Assembly (NCBI GenBank): GCA_020635435.1
Contig: JACJZU010000004.1
Coordinates: 124,001 to 188,000, forward strand
Length of the DNA stretch: 64,000 nt
From: Flavobacteriales bacterium
GTDB lineage: Bacteria > Bacteroidota > Bacteroidia > NS11-12g > UBA9320
Direction: 5' to 3'
Of the stretch, positions 24,598 to 32,471 are shown piece by piece. Numbering within the stretch: the first letter of the stretch is position 1; each line of letters opens with the position of its first letter. The translations under genes were made by a program, and so were the position numbers. The notes beneath the pieces are model-generated. The model did no database searches. It saw only the letters and a list, made by a program, of their open reading frames with translations, and had not been told where the DNA came from.

Positions 24598-25722
24598 CTA
24601 GAAGATTCCGAGATCCTTGCGAACCATTTTCCAGAACTTGAAGAAGGAGGGGTAAGAGTCTCGGATCGAACTGAGCCACTCCCTCGATTCAGGAGCGCCG
24701 GGCAGATGCTTGTAAAACGGATGTTCCCTGAAACGGACTATTGAGCCTTTGTACCGGGAAACGAGGTCGTTGGCGCTTCCACAATATACCTGTAACCCGG
24801 GGATATTCTCTCCCAGGTTCAGATAGAAATCTAGGACGGTTTGAGAAACAGGATACCTGGCGAAATGTGACGGATCAAGTATCAGGACACGATTGGCTGC
24901 CTCGTTCTTCCTCCAGGTCGGATCGAGATTGTAAGGGTGATAGAGAAGCAGGGGCAGTTCATCTTTGATCAGTGGGAGCGCAGTTTCGGGTAAAATGGTG
25001 AGACCGGTGAAAGTTGTGTTTGCCATTAATTCCTGAGGTGTGCTCATCTTGCTCAATTCCTCATAACTGCGATCCAGATAAGTGTTCAATTCGGAACTGC
25101 CCGTGAATTTGTTGATGTTTCTTTGATCGGCATAGTACTGTTTGTTGCTGTTGGAGCCTGCAACCCACTGCCAGCTGAGTGTGTTACTTGCCCAATCGCC
25201 GTCCAGCAAATGGTAATACATCCAGCGTGCGGGTTCTTTCCAATGATAGTGACCTACATTGCATGTCAAGGCGGCAACGTACATGCGCATGTGATTGTGC
25301 ATATATCCACTTTGGTAAAGCACATCGATGCCCTGATCTATGGTAAGGATCCCGGTGTTTGATTCAATCAGAGCCCGGGGAACACCGTTATTTTCGGTGT
25401 TGGGTTGCGCTCGTTGCAAATCCGTTTCAATGGAATCACCTTTTGCCTCCCAAACGGTTTGCCAGTAATCGCGCCATGCCAGTTCCTGGATGAACTTCTC
25501 ACATTTTCCCGGGTCAAAACCTCGGTTCAGGATTGATTCTAATACTTGCCTTGTGGAGATCACACCCCGCGAAATGTATGGAGATAAGTAACTCACGGCG
25601 CCATCAGTAAAATTTCGAGTAGCACCGTACTTCAGTGGGTCGAATTGACGCAGACGTGCATCAATATCGCTGAACGCAGTTGGAAAATCGGGAGATGGAA
25701 TTCGAAGCGCTTCGGATTTCAT
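24598..25722 (-). CDS. Cryptochrome/photolyase FAD-binding domain protein, apparently circularly permuted
   Basis: 374 residues. The N-terminus goes directly into the FAD-binding helical domain of photolyases: SYLSPYISRGVISTRQV (44-60), FIQELAWRDYWQTVW (77-91), YMHNHMRMYVAALTC (140-154), LLDGDWASNTLSWQWVAG (172-189) and YADQRNINK (197-205). The usual N-terminal alpha/beta antenna domain is missing there. Instead residues ~255-374 (LPLLLYHPYNLDPTW, RVLILDPSHFARYPVS, GLQVYCGSANDL) resemble a short version of that domain, placed last. FAD binding is well supported; DNA repair activity versus light sensing is open. It is 5 bases downstream of the flavin reductase gene. Confidence 0.85.
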   Translation of the reverse strand: MKSEALRIPSPDFPTAFSDIDARLRQFDPLKYGATRNFTDGAVSYLSPYISRGVISTRQVLESILNRGFDPGKCEKFIQELAWRDYWQTVWEAKGDSIETDLQRAQPNTENNGVPRALIESNTGILTIDQGIDVLYQSGYMHNHMRMYVAALTCNVGHYHWKEPARWMYYHLLDGDWASNTLSWQWVAGSNSNKQYYADQRNINKFTGSSELNTYLDRSYEELSKMSTPQELMANTTFTGLTILPETALPLIKDELPLLLYHPYNLDPTWRKNEAANRVLILDPSHFARYPVSQTVLDFYLNLGENIPGLQVYCGSANDLVSRYKGSIVRFREHPFYKHLPGAPESREWLSSIRDSYPSFFKFWKMVRKDLGIF

Positions 25723-25727
25723 GATTC

Positions 25728-26204
25728 CTACAGGATCAGTCCCTGCTCTATGAGCCTTTGTTGGGTGAGTACCCCATCTTCACGAAGGGTCCGATAACCT
25801 TTTACATTGCAAAGGAAGAGGTCATGATCTCCCGAACTACCCAATACCTCATCAACCTGAACGCGAATGTAAGCGCATGAATCCATCAGAACCGGGAAGG
25901 AATTCCATGTGTCCAGTAGCTCCATCTTTCCGAGTTTCCCGATCTTATCGAGGTTCCGTCCTGATTTTCTGCCAAGAACATGTACCAAACGACAGGCATC
26001 TTCGTGCAGGATCTGCAGAACACCTTCACCATTTTCCCGAAAGTTTCGGGCGCTGAGTGTTTTTGGGTCCAGGGCGATCAGGTAGCGTTTTGGCTGCAGT
26101 GAAACCGGTGAAACGTAGCTGCAGATGTTCATGTTGAATCCGTCTGCCCCTAATGTTACCAGGCTATAAATGGTTTGGATCGTGATGTTCCAGGGCCTTC
26201 TCAT
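25728..26204 (-). CDS. Flavin reductase family protein
   Basis: 158 residues of the flavin reductase/FMN-binding split-barrel type: LVTLGADGFNMNICSYVSPVSLQPKRYLIALDP near the start, FRENGEGVLQILHEDACRLVHVLGRKSG, then VQVDEVLGSSGDHDLFLCNVKGY, with the conserved G-D-H/HDLFLCxV pattern. It should bind FMN or FAD and either reduce it with NAD(P)H or use it as a sensor. It overlaps the SRPBCC gene upstream by 4 bases and ends 5 bases before the cryptochrome-like gene. It may supply or bind flavin for that protein (inference). Confidence 0.88.
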   Translation of the reverse strand: MRRPWNITIQTIYSLVTLGADGFNMNICSYVSPVSLQPKRYLIALDPKTLSARNFRENGEGVLQILHEDACRLVHVLGRKSGRNLDKIGKLGKMELLDTWNSFPVLMDSCAYIRVQVDEVLGSSGDHDLFLCNVKGYRTLREDGVLTQQRLIEQGLIL

Positions 26205-26668
26205 TTCCAGGAACCGAACCGTTTATTGAGAGCTATTTCCCGGTAATCGAAGATCTCTTTTAATTGTCTTCCTATGAACAGACTGTTGGCGATCTTCCCC
26301 AAGAAACCCATAGGAGGTTGGTAGGTTACAATATCGCGCATGGCCACACCTCCATCAATTTCCTGGATATGATGCTGATGATGCCACAACTTGTATGGCC
26401 CCACCCGCTGTTCATCAACAAAGAACCTGCGGTCTTCCACATGTGTGATCTCGGTCATCCAGGAGACAGGTATCCCCATTAATGGCCGCAGCTTGTAGGT
26501 GATGATCATGCCCTGGTACATCTTGTCGGGTAACTCATTGCTGGTTATTCGAAAGTCCATGTACTCCGGACAGATCTCCGGTAAATTGTAGGGAGATGAA
26601 ATATAATCCCAAACCTCGTCCAGGGAGGCCGGGATATTGTGGTCTTTGATCAGTTGAAAGAATGCCAT
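26201..26668 (-). CDS. SRPBCC family protein (cell-cycle/ligand-binding helix-grip type)
   Basis: 155 residues: DHNIPASLDEVWDYISSPYNLPEICPEYMDFRIT, a sheet with IITYKLRPLMGIPVSWMTEITHV, then FVDEQRVGPYKLWHHQHHIQEIDGGVAMRDIVTYQPPMGFLGKIANSLFIGRQLKEIFDYRE. This is the form of SRPBCC protein often encoded next to photolyase-like and flavin reductase genes. It binds a hydrophobic ligand, possibly a lipid or pigment. It is coupled to both neighbours: it starts 2 bases after the Lacal_2735 stop and overlaps the flavin reductase start. Confidence 0.88.
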   Translation of the reverse strand: MAFFQLIKDHNIPASLDEVWDYISSPYNLPEICPEYMDFRITSNELPDKMYQGMIITYKLRPLMGIPVSWMTEITHVEDRRFFVDEQRVGPYKLWHHQHHIQEIDGGVAMRDIVTYQPPMGFLGKIANSLFIGRQLKEIFDYREIALNKRFGSWK

Positions 26669-26670
26669 TT

Positions 26671-26844
26671 TCAGTTCTGTTTTTGAAGTAGGTCGATCTG
26701 TTCCTGAATATGCTGAGCTTCGGCGTATTTAGCATCACCGGCCACCCGATTCACTTTTGAAAGGCGGAAGGCCTCCTCCAGGAGTTGTCGGTGCTTTTTT
26801 TCAAGCTTTTCCAATTGCGATCTTTTTTTGAATAATCCGAACAT
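26671..26844 (-). CDS. Lacal_2735 family small protein
   Basis: 57 residues read by hand from the ATG at 26844. MFGLFKKRSQLEKLEKKHRQ is followed by LLEEAFRLSKVNRVAGDAKY and AEAQHIQEQIDLLQKQN. It is almost entirely helical and charged, with a short FGLFKK membrane-surface-like start. The pattern fits the Lacal_2735 (DUF6435) family of Bacteroidota and marine bacteria. Function unknown. It sits between the SDR (stop at 26848, 3-base gap) and the SRPBCC gene (2-base gap), so it is part of the same operon. Confidence 0.85.
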   Translation of the reverse strand: MFGLFKKRSQLEKLEKKHRQLLEEAFRLSKVNRVAGDAKYAEAQHIQEQIDLLQKQN

Positions 26845-26847
26845 CGG

Positions 26848-27546
26848 TTAGAGTTTTAAGGTTGAGATTCCTCCATCGGCATGGAGTATTTGTCCGGTGA
26901 TCCAGCCGGATCTTTCGGTGAGTAGAAATTCGGCTAAATGAGCCATGTCGGATGGCTGTCCTACCCGTTTCAATGGGTGTCGCTGTGCATTGGCCTCGAT
27001 CTTGTCATCCGAATTGAGCAGGCGCGAGGCCAGCGGTGTATTGGTTAGTGACGGCGCGATGCAATTCACGCGTATACCCGGTGCCCATTCAGCAGCCAGC
27101 GCCCTTGTAAGTCCTTCAATAGCACCTTTGGACGCAGCAACCTGTGTGTGAAAGTTGAATCCGTTTTGAACGGCGACAGTTGAGAAGAGCACTACCGAAG
27201 CCGCGTCGGATTTCTTTAAGGCCGGGAGTGCGTATTGTAACATCTCTATGGCTCCGCTCACCTGCAAGCGAAAGTCCGATTCAAATTCCTCCGTTTTTAT
27301 GCGGTGGAACGGTTTCAAGTTGATGCTGCCCGGGCAATAGACAAACCCATCCAGGCGCTCTGGAATGAACGCCGGAACTTCATGGTTGTCGAGAACGTTC
27401 CACGGGTGCCACTCGATCTCAGGACTGTTTTCGTTCGGTGGGTTCCGGTAGTATGTACCAATTACCCGATGACCTGACTCATGCAGTAATCGTGCGATCG
27501 CAAGACCAATACCCGAAGATGCTCCTGTGATAAGGAATGTTTTCAT
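26848..27546 (-). CDS. SDR family oxidoreductase lacking the catalytic tyrosine
   Basis: 232 residues. The NAD(P)-binding motif TGASSGIG (residues ~7-14) is intact, as are the usual C-terminal elements (RVNCIAPSLTNTPLA, GWITGQILHADGG). At the active site the usual Y-x-A-S-K becomes V-A-A-S-K (HTQVAASKGAIEGL): the lysine is present but the tyrosine four residues before it is valine. A serine remains in LFSTVAVQ. Classical SDR redox chemistry is therefore doubtful. The protein may be a flux- or cofactor-binding regulator, or use another residue. It sits inside the carotenoid/photolyase-like operon, 22 bases downstream of crtYcd. Confidence 0.88.
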   Translation of the reverse strand: MKTFLITGASSGIGLAIARLLHESGHRVIGTYYRNPPNENSPEIEWHPWNVLDNHEVPAFIPERLDGFVYCPGSINLKPFHRIKTEEFESDFRLQVSGAIEMLQYALPALKKSDAASVVLFSTVAVQNGFNFHTQVAASKGAIEGLTRALAAEWAPGIRVNCIAPSLTNTPLASRLLNSDDKIEANAQRHPLKRVGQPSDMAHLAEFLLTERSGWITGQILHADGGISTLKL

Positions 27547-27568
27547 ACCAAACTAACATTTGTACGCC

Positions 27569-28297
27569 TTATTGGTTTTGTGGATCTTTAAGAACGGATA
27601 TTCCCCTTTTTCGCTGCCAGTTTTCAAAGATCCACACCACAATAAGCAACAGCAGCAGGTTGTAGATGGAGTCTTCAACCGGGATGGTGCCAATGCGAAT
27701 GCCCATAAATTCATCCGGATTGTAGTTGACCACTGCAGCTTTAGTGAAATTGCCGGTCAACGCACCGTTAATGAGAAGGAATGGGAGCCAGCAAATGAAA
27801 TAAGTGATATAGAATCTACCGATCCAGGGAGGTTGGAAATATGCCAAAAGGATCAGACCCAGGGACGTGAGTGAAAAAGTGAGCGAGGTATAGGCACGAT
27901 CGGAATAAACGATCGAAAGCGTCAATAAAAATCCGCTCAGTAGTATGGAGAACCAGGCGGCATACTGTTTCGGTATTTCGTGGCGCAGATAGTATTTCTG
28001 CACTTCGTGAATGAATACACAGGCCAGGGGGACAACCAGGAAGAACAGCCACTCTTCAATAGGGAGTCCGGCTATCTTCAAACCGCTTATATAATCGTCA
28101 TTGAACCACCAGACACCGGCCTCCGTGAAGTAAATGTCCCAGGGTATGAACAGAATGGCCATGATCCCGATACCCCGAAAAAGGCCGGGCCAGGAGCGAT
28201 AATACTTCAAACGCCACTCAAAACTCTGCGCCAGGGGATAAGCCAGACTGAAGACCATGAGTGCTGCGTAGAGGTATTTACTTTCGAGGATAGCCAT
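27569..28297 (-). CDS. crtYcd: Lycopene beta-cyclase, fused CrtYc-CrtYd type
   Basis: 242 residues, about seven membrane segments in two repeated halves. Each half carries the family acidic motif: LPIEEWLFF in the first (residues ~77-85) and IPVEDSIYN in the second (~212-220), matching PxE(E/D). Known heterodimeric or fused CrtYc/CrtYd cyclases convert psi end groups of lycopene to beta rings in the inner membrane. In Bacteroidota this type supplies monocyclic carotenoids such as myxol or saproxanthin precursors. It lies 11 bases downstream of cruF in the same orientation. Confidence 0.92.
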   Translation of the reverse strand: MAILESKYLYAALMVFSLAYPLAQSFEWRLKYYRSWPGLFRGIGIMAILFIPWDIYFTEAGVWWFNDDYISGLKIAGLPIEEWLFFLVVPLACVFIHEVQKYYLRHEIPKQYAAWFSILLSGFLLTLSIVYSDRAYTSLTFSLTSLGLILLAYFQPPWIGRFYITYFICWLPFLLINGALTGNFTKAAVVNYNPDEFMGIRIGTIPVEDSIYNLLLLLIVVWIFENWQRKRGISVLKDPQNQ

Positions 28298-28308
28298 GGT
28301 TTAGCACA

Positions 28309-28935
28309 CTATAGGTTTAGAAAGGAGAAGAACAGGGCCTGGACGAGAAGGACTATTCTGCCTAAAAAAGTACTATCGCGGGGTTCGATCTTGTGGAGCA
28401 GCGCCTGAATCACGAGAGCCGTTGCGAACCACATCAGGTAATTCTGAAGTGGAACCGTATTGTGCGCCCAATTCCAGAAACTAAGTTTCATAGCAACCGG
28501 TTCGATCAGAACATCGAGTGCAACCATGAGACCGGAAGCCGCTAGAATGCGCAATATGGGATGCAACCCAAAATTCGCAGTGGACCAACGTGCAGCTATA
28601 GCCAAGAGGAACCAGTTCACTCCGATCAGCAGCGGGACTTCAAGAAACGTAGGACCCAATACGGTACCATAACTATAGGAACCAAACAGAACACCGCTGT
28701 GCACACCGGCCACTTCAATCCAAAATCCGATGAAAAAGGAGGTCAGGAAGGCCTGTAGAAACCGAAGATCCGGTTTTCCCGAGCCATAGATCAAAAGTCC
28801 AAGGGTGAGCAGGAGGTTGAAAGGAGTGAGTTGTAGGAACAAATTTCGCCATTCGGCAGATGCCATTCCAAACACACCTACCAGATAGAAAATGCCGAGT
28901 AGAATTGCAGCCCAGTGATCTTTTCTCAATTTCAT
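28309..28935 (-). CDS. cruF: Carotenoid 1,2-hydratase-type membrane protein (CruF family)
   Basis: 208 residues with ~6-7 membrane segments. Family signature GFWIEVAGVHSGVLFGSYSYGTVLGP (residues ~70-95), with PLLIGVNWFLLA, LMVALDVLIEPVAMKLSFWNW and ending VPLQNYLMWFATA. CruF members hydrate the psi end group, giving 1'-hydroxy carotenoids, consistent with the crtD neighbour that then desaturates 3',4'. Its ATG overlaps the crtD stop by ATGA. Together with crtYcd it points to a myxol/saproxanthin-like pigment. Confidence 0.9.
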   Translation of the reverse strand: MKLRKDHWAAILLGIFYLVGVFGMASAEWRNLFLQLTPFNLLLTLGLLIYGSGKPDLRFLQAFLTSFFIGFWIEVAGVHSGVLFGSYSYGTVLGPTFLEVPLLIGVNWFLLAIAARWSTANFGLHPILRILAASGLMVALDVLIEPVAMKLSFWNWAHNTVPLQNYLMWFATALVIQALLHKIEPRDSTFLGRIVLLVQALFFSFLNL

Positions 28936-30407
28936 TTTTTGGCAGGTGGGATAAGTGAATCGGCAATGCGGGCGGATGCCAGGGCGAGGGGAATCCCACC
29001 TCCGGGATGTACACTACCTCCACAGAAATACAGACCTTTCAGGGATCGATTGAAATTCGGATGGCGGAAAAATGCGGCCATACGTTTGTTGCTTGCGGTT
29101 CCGTAAAGCGCTCCACGAAAGGAAGAAGTTCGCTGCTCAATGAGGATCGGATCCAGAATATCTTCGGTAACGATCAGGGCCTCGATGTCCTGTTTGAGCA
29201 TTCGGCTCAATTTGTTCAGGATAGCCCGACGTGCAACAGGTATCAGATCTTTCCAATCCTGACCGTTATGTGCAGGTACGTTGATCATAACAAACCAATT
29301 CTCCATACCCTCCGGTGCGTCGTTCGCATTGTGTTTGGAGCTGATATTCACGTAAACGGTGGGATCGTTGAAGATCGAGGAGTCTTCGAAAATGGTTCGG
29401 AATTCCGCTTTATAGTCCGAACTGAAGAAGATATTATGCAGTAGAAGGTTTGGGAAATCAGCTTCAATTCCCCAATAAAAGATCAAAGCCGAACTGGACC
29501 GTTCCTGTTCCTTTAGCCGTTCAGGCGCTTCAAACCCCGGTAGAAGTCGTTCGTAGGCAAATGCCACGTCCATATTGCAAACAATGATATCTGCATATTG
29601 GGAATTCGCCCCGCTTCGAATCCCGCTTACGCGGTCTCCATTGCGCAAAATTTCCGTTACAGGTGTATCAAATTTGAATTGCACACCAAGCTCCCGGGCA
29701 AGTTGATAGATCGATTCGGTAATTCGGTACATACCTCCAACGGGAAAGTAGGCTCCGCGATGAAATTCGAGGTGTGGAATGATATGCAAAATGCCGGGTG
29801 CGCGGTAAGGATCCGATCCATTGTAAGTGGCATACCGATCGAACAGTTGGGTGAGGTGTTCATTATCCAGAGCTTTGGCGTTGGCCTTGTGCATACTGGT
29901 GAATATGCGCAGAAAAGGTAGGTTGAGTGCCGAAGAAAGCGTTTTAAGGTTGAAGTAGGAACTCAATCGGTGCAGGGAACGATTCAGGAACAAGTGTGCG
30001 GTCTGATCGTAGATGTACGCACTTTTCTTCAGGTGGCGGAGAACGCGATGGGTTTCCACTCCCGTTTTTTCAGCTGCCTCTCTGGCGAACAATTCCGGAT
30101 CGGAATGAGCGGTCAGTTCAACCCCATCTTCATAGAAATAGCGACAGACTTCCTGTAAGCGTTCGTACTGAAAATAACCGGAAGCGTCTTTTCCTGCGAG
30201 TATGAAAAGCTCATCAACCCATTCCGGCATCGTGAAAAGAGACGGACCGGCATCAAAGCGAAAACCGGCGTGTTCGATCTGACTGAGTTTGCCACCCGGA
30301 TAGGAATTTGCTTCGTACACAGTAACCTGATAGCCTTTTACGGCCAATCGAACAGCCGAGGCCAAACCGCCTATACCGGCACCAATCACGATCGCTGTTT
30401 CAGACAT
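28932..30407 (-). CDS. crtD: Phytoene desaturase family protein, probable 1-hydroxycarotenoid 3,4-desaturase
   Basis: 491 residues of the CrtI/CrtD FAD family. N-terminal dinucleotide motif VIGAGIGGLASAVRLA (GxGxxG at residues 9-14), the GKLSQ...FRFDAGPSLFTMPEWVDELF segment, and C-terminal FAD-binding GGSVHPGGGIPLALASARIA. The GPSLFTMP wording and the neighbour cruF favour CrtD (3,4-desaturation of 1-hydroxy carotenoids) over phytoene desaturase CrtI. No crtI, crtB or crtZ is in the window, so these must lie elsewhere. It is preceded by the lipocalin gene, 55 bases upstream. Confidence 0.88.
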   Translation of the reverse strand: MSETAIVIGAGIGGLASAVRLAVKGYQVTVYEANSYPGGKLSQIEHAGFRFDAGPSLFTMPEWVDELFILAGKDASGYFQYERLQEVCRYFYEDGVELTAHSDPELFAREAAEKTGVETHRVLRHLKKSAYIYDQTAHLFLNRSLHRLSSYFNLKTLSSALNLPFLRIFTSMHKANAKALDNEHLTQLFDRYATYNGSDPYRAPGILHIIPHLEFHRGAYFPVGGMYRITESIYQLARELGVQFKFDTPVTEILRNGDRVSGIRSGANSQYADIIVCNMDVAFAYERLLPGFEAPERLKEQERSSSALIFYWGIEADFPNLLLHNIFFSSDYKAEFRTIFEDSSIFNDPTVYVNISSKHNANDAPEGMENWFVMINVPAHNGQDWKDLIPVARRAILNKLSRMLKQDIEALIVTEDILDPILIEQRTSSFRGALYGTASNKRMAAFFRHPNFNRSLKGLYFCGGSVHPGGGIPLALASARIADSLIPPAKK

Positions 30408-30462
30408 TATGAATTCCGGAAATTACCCCAATGCGAACATCCTATTTCCGGAATTGTTCGTT

Positions 30463-31005
30463 TCATGAACAGTCTTGAGGCGTGCGTTCCAGTTGCTCTA
30501 CTTCAAAACCATTACTGGCGGCCAATTGAACGAGTTGCTGATAAATGACCGGATCCAATTCCTTGTCACGACACAGGATCCAAAGATACTTTCTCGAGGG
30601 GTCACCAACCAGGGCATAGCGATAATCATCATCCAATGCCATCACATAGTAATTACCCGAAAATGGCCAAAAGAAGGTCACCTTGAGCTGTCCCGGAAAC
30701 TTGCTATCCGGAACCCGTGCAGAGCCATTGATGTCTTCAAATTTGCCTTTACTCGCTTTAAATCCGCGATTGGTAACGCGAATTTTACCATTATCCTTCA
30801 GGGTATAGGTAGCCGTAATGCATGTGAGACCCCGTTCGAAGCGGTTTGGTAAACGCGCGATCTCATACCAGGTTCCGGAGTAACGGGTTATATCGAGATT
30901 TTGTACCGTAGAAAGTTCCATATCACTGTTGCAGGCATTAAGGAAAATTAGAAAACCAGAGAGAATTACACACAATCTCCAGAAATTGACAGCAGAACGT
31001 TTCAT
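30463..31005 (-). CDS. blc: Lipocalin family protein (Blc-like lipoprotein)
   Basis: 180 residues from the ATG at 31005; earlier in-frame starts lie inside the divergent HTTM gene. Signal peptide MKRSAVNFWRLCVILSGFLIFLNAC with lipobox. The lipocalin signature is clear: DITRYSGTWYEIARLPNRFE (G-x-W), then YTLKDNGKIRVTNRG, ALDDDYRYALVGDPSRKYLWILCRD and a C-terminal helix. It is a membrane-anchored carrier for hydrophobic ligands, as E. coli Blc is for lysophospholipids. Lipocalin genes are often found in light-induced photolyase clusters; here it is the first gene of the crtD operon. Confidence 0.92.
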   Translation of the reverse strand: MKRSAVNFWRLCVILSGFLIFLNACNSDMELSTVQNLDITRYSGTWYEIARLPNRFERGLTCITATYTLKDNGKIRVTNRGFKASKGKFEDINGSARVPDSKFPGQLKVTFFWPFSGNYYVMALDDDYRYALVGDPSRKYLWILCRDKELDPVIYQQLVQLAASNGFEVEQLERTPQDCS

Positions 31006-31089
31006 CCGGACGAAGGTAGTTGCAAATGAATGACTCAGAAACACGAGGCGGAATATATGAAATTGTCCATTGGGGGCTAAGTTCGCATC

Positions 31090-32403
31090 ATGGAATTTCT
31101 CTTCCGCCCGGTTGATAATGCCCGTCTCATACTTTTTCGCATCCTGTTCGGTTTGGTCATGTTCTTCGAAACGGCCGGGGCAGTCGTGGTGGGTTGGGTA
31201 GACGACGTCTATATCAGTCCCGAATTCACCTTTAGTTTTATTGGATTTGAATGGCTTCAACCTTTACCGGGGAAATGGATGTATGCGGTTTTCTTCTTAC
31301 TGAGCATTCTTGCGCTTTGTGTAAGTTTCGGATATCGATACCGATTGAGCATTTTGTTGTTATGGGTGGGGTGGAGTTATGTGTACATCATACACAAAGC
31401 CAGCTATAACAACCACCACTACCTGATGTGGATGTTGATCGGGATCTTCAATTTTCTCCCGGCGCATTTGGATCGCTCGCTCGATGTGAGAAATGGACGT
31501 GTAAACCGTCGTAAGTGGTGCAGAAACTGGCAGATCCAGATCTTTATCGCTCTCTATCTCATTGTTTATACCTATGCCGCTATAGCTAAATTATACCCCG
31601 ATTGGTATAAGGGTATACCCATGGAGATCTGGTTTGAGTATAAAACCTCCCGGGCGCTCGTGGGACCTTTCTACGCATGGAAGTATGCACCTCTCCTGTT
31701 TGCGTGGGGCGGTATTTTGTTCGATCTGTTGGTAATACCTGCTTTATTGTGGAAGCCTACTCGGGTTGCAGCCTTTGTAGTTTCTTTATTTTTTCATCTC
31801 GGCAATTCGATCACCTTCGAGATCGGAACCTTTCCATATTTAATGATCGCTTCATCGATCCTGTTCTTTCCCGACCCATACATCCGCCGAAAGTTCTTCC
31901 CGGACAAGGATCCCGAACAACTCGCTCAGATCGTTAAAGTCCCACCAAACTACAAACTACACCAAGGTATTTTGTTGCTCTTCATGATGTTCCAGGTACT
32001 CCTTCCCTTGAGGCATCATTTATTCAGAGGCAATGTGTTCTGGACGGAGGAAGGGCATCGTCTGAGTTGGCGCATGATGTTGAAATCCAAGTCGGGAACC
32101 TGTCAATTCAGGATCAAAGACACATTGGGGAATGAATGGCGACACGACCCCTCTTTGCACCTCAGTCGCGAACAATATTTCACAATGTCCACCCGACCCG
32201 ATATGATCTGGCAATATTGTCAGCGATTGAAACGGATCCACGGAGATTCTATTCAGATCTATGCCGAAACCTACATACGTGTCAATCGGGGTCCATTGGC
32301 ACCGATCGTTGACTCCGAAGCAGATATGGCAAGGGTCGATTGGCATCCCTTCAAACACGAGAACTGGATCACTGAATTCCCGGGTTGGTCTGAAGCGAAT
32401 TGA
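31090..32403 (+). CDS. HTTM domain membrane protein (vitamin K-dependent gamma-carboxylase-like)
   Basis: 437 residues. Residues ~1-280 form the HTTM four-plus transmembrane region (RILFGLVMFFETAGAVVVG, IIHKASYNNHHYLMWMLIGIFNFLPA, LYLIVYTYAAIAKL). NNHHY is the family hallmark, followed by KLYPDWYKGIPMEIW and FFHLGNSITFEIGTFPYLMIA. The soluble C-terminal domain (~310-437) resembles the beta-rich tail (FWTEEGHRLSWRMMLKSKSG). The gamma-carboxylase similarity does not prove that reaction in bacteria; the function is unknown. It is divergent from the lipocalin gene, 84 bases away. Confidence 0.9.
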   Translation: MEFLFRPVDNARLILFRILFGLVMFFETAGAVVVGWVDDVYISPEFTFSFIGFEWLQPLPGKWMYAVFFLLSILALCVSFGYRYRLSILLLWVGWSYVYIIHKASYNNHHYLMWMLIGIFNFLPAHLDRSLDVRNGRVNRRKWCRNWQIQIFIALYLIVYTYAAIAKLYPDWYKGIPMEIWFEYKTSRALVGPFYAWKYAPLLFAWGGILFDLLVIPALLWKPTRVAAFVVSLFFHLGNSITFEIGTFPYLMIASSILFFPDPYIRRKFFPDKDPEQLAQIVKVPPNYKLHQGILLLFMMFQVLLPLRHHLFRGNVFWTEEGHRLSWRMMLKSKSGTCQFRIKDTLGNEWRHDPSLHLSREQYFTMSTRPDMIWQYCQRLKRIHGDSIQIYAETYIRVNRGPLAPIVDSEADMARVDWHPFKHENWITEFPGWSEAN

Positions 32404-32436
32404 TGGTTCACTGCGTTATTATGTGATATAAATTAC

Positions 32437-32466
32437 TTGAAAGTTGATGCGCTTACGCTAACATTG
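32437..32466 (+). promoter_or_regulatory. Putative promoter of the cytochrome lipoprotein operon
   Basis: TTG at 32437-32439, a 19-base spacer, then TAACATTG (7 of 8 to TAnnTTTG) at 32459-32466. The ATG at 32472 would be almost leaderless, which lowers confidence. Confidence 0.35.
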
Positions 32467-32471
32467 CTACT

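Noticed and set aside
24350..24601. Plus-strand frames of 75-83 codons downstream of the cryptochrome-like gene
   Set aside because: They are antisense to the DUF2256 gene, whose minus-strand translation matches a known family.
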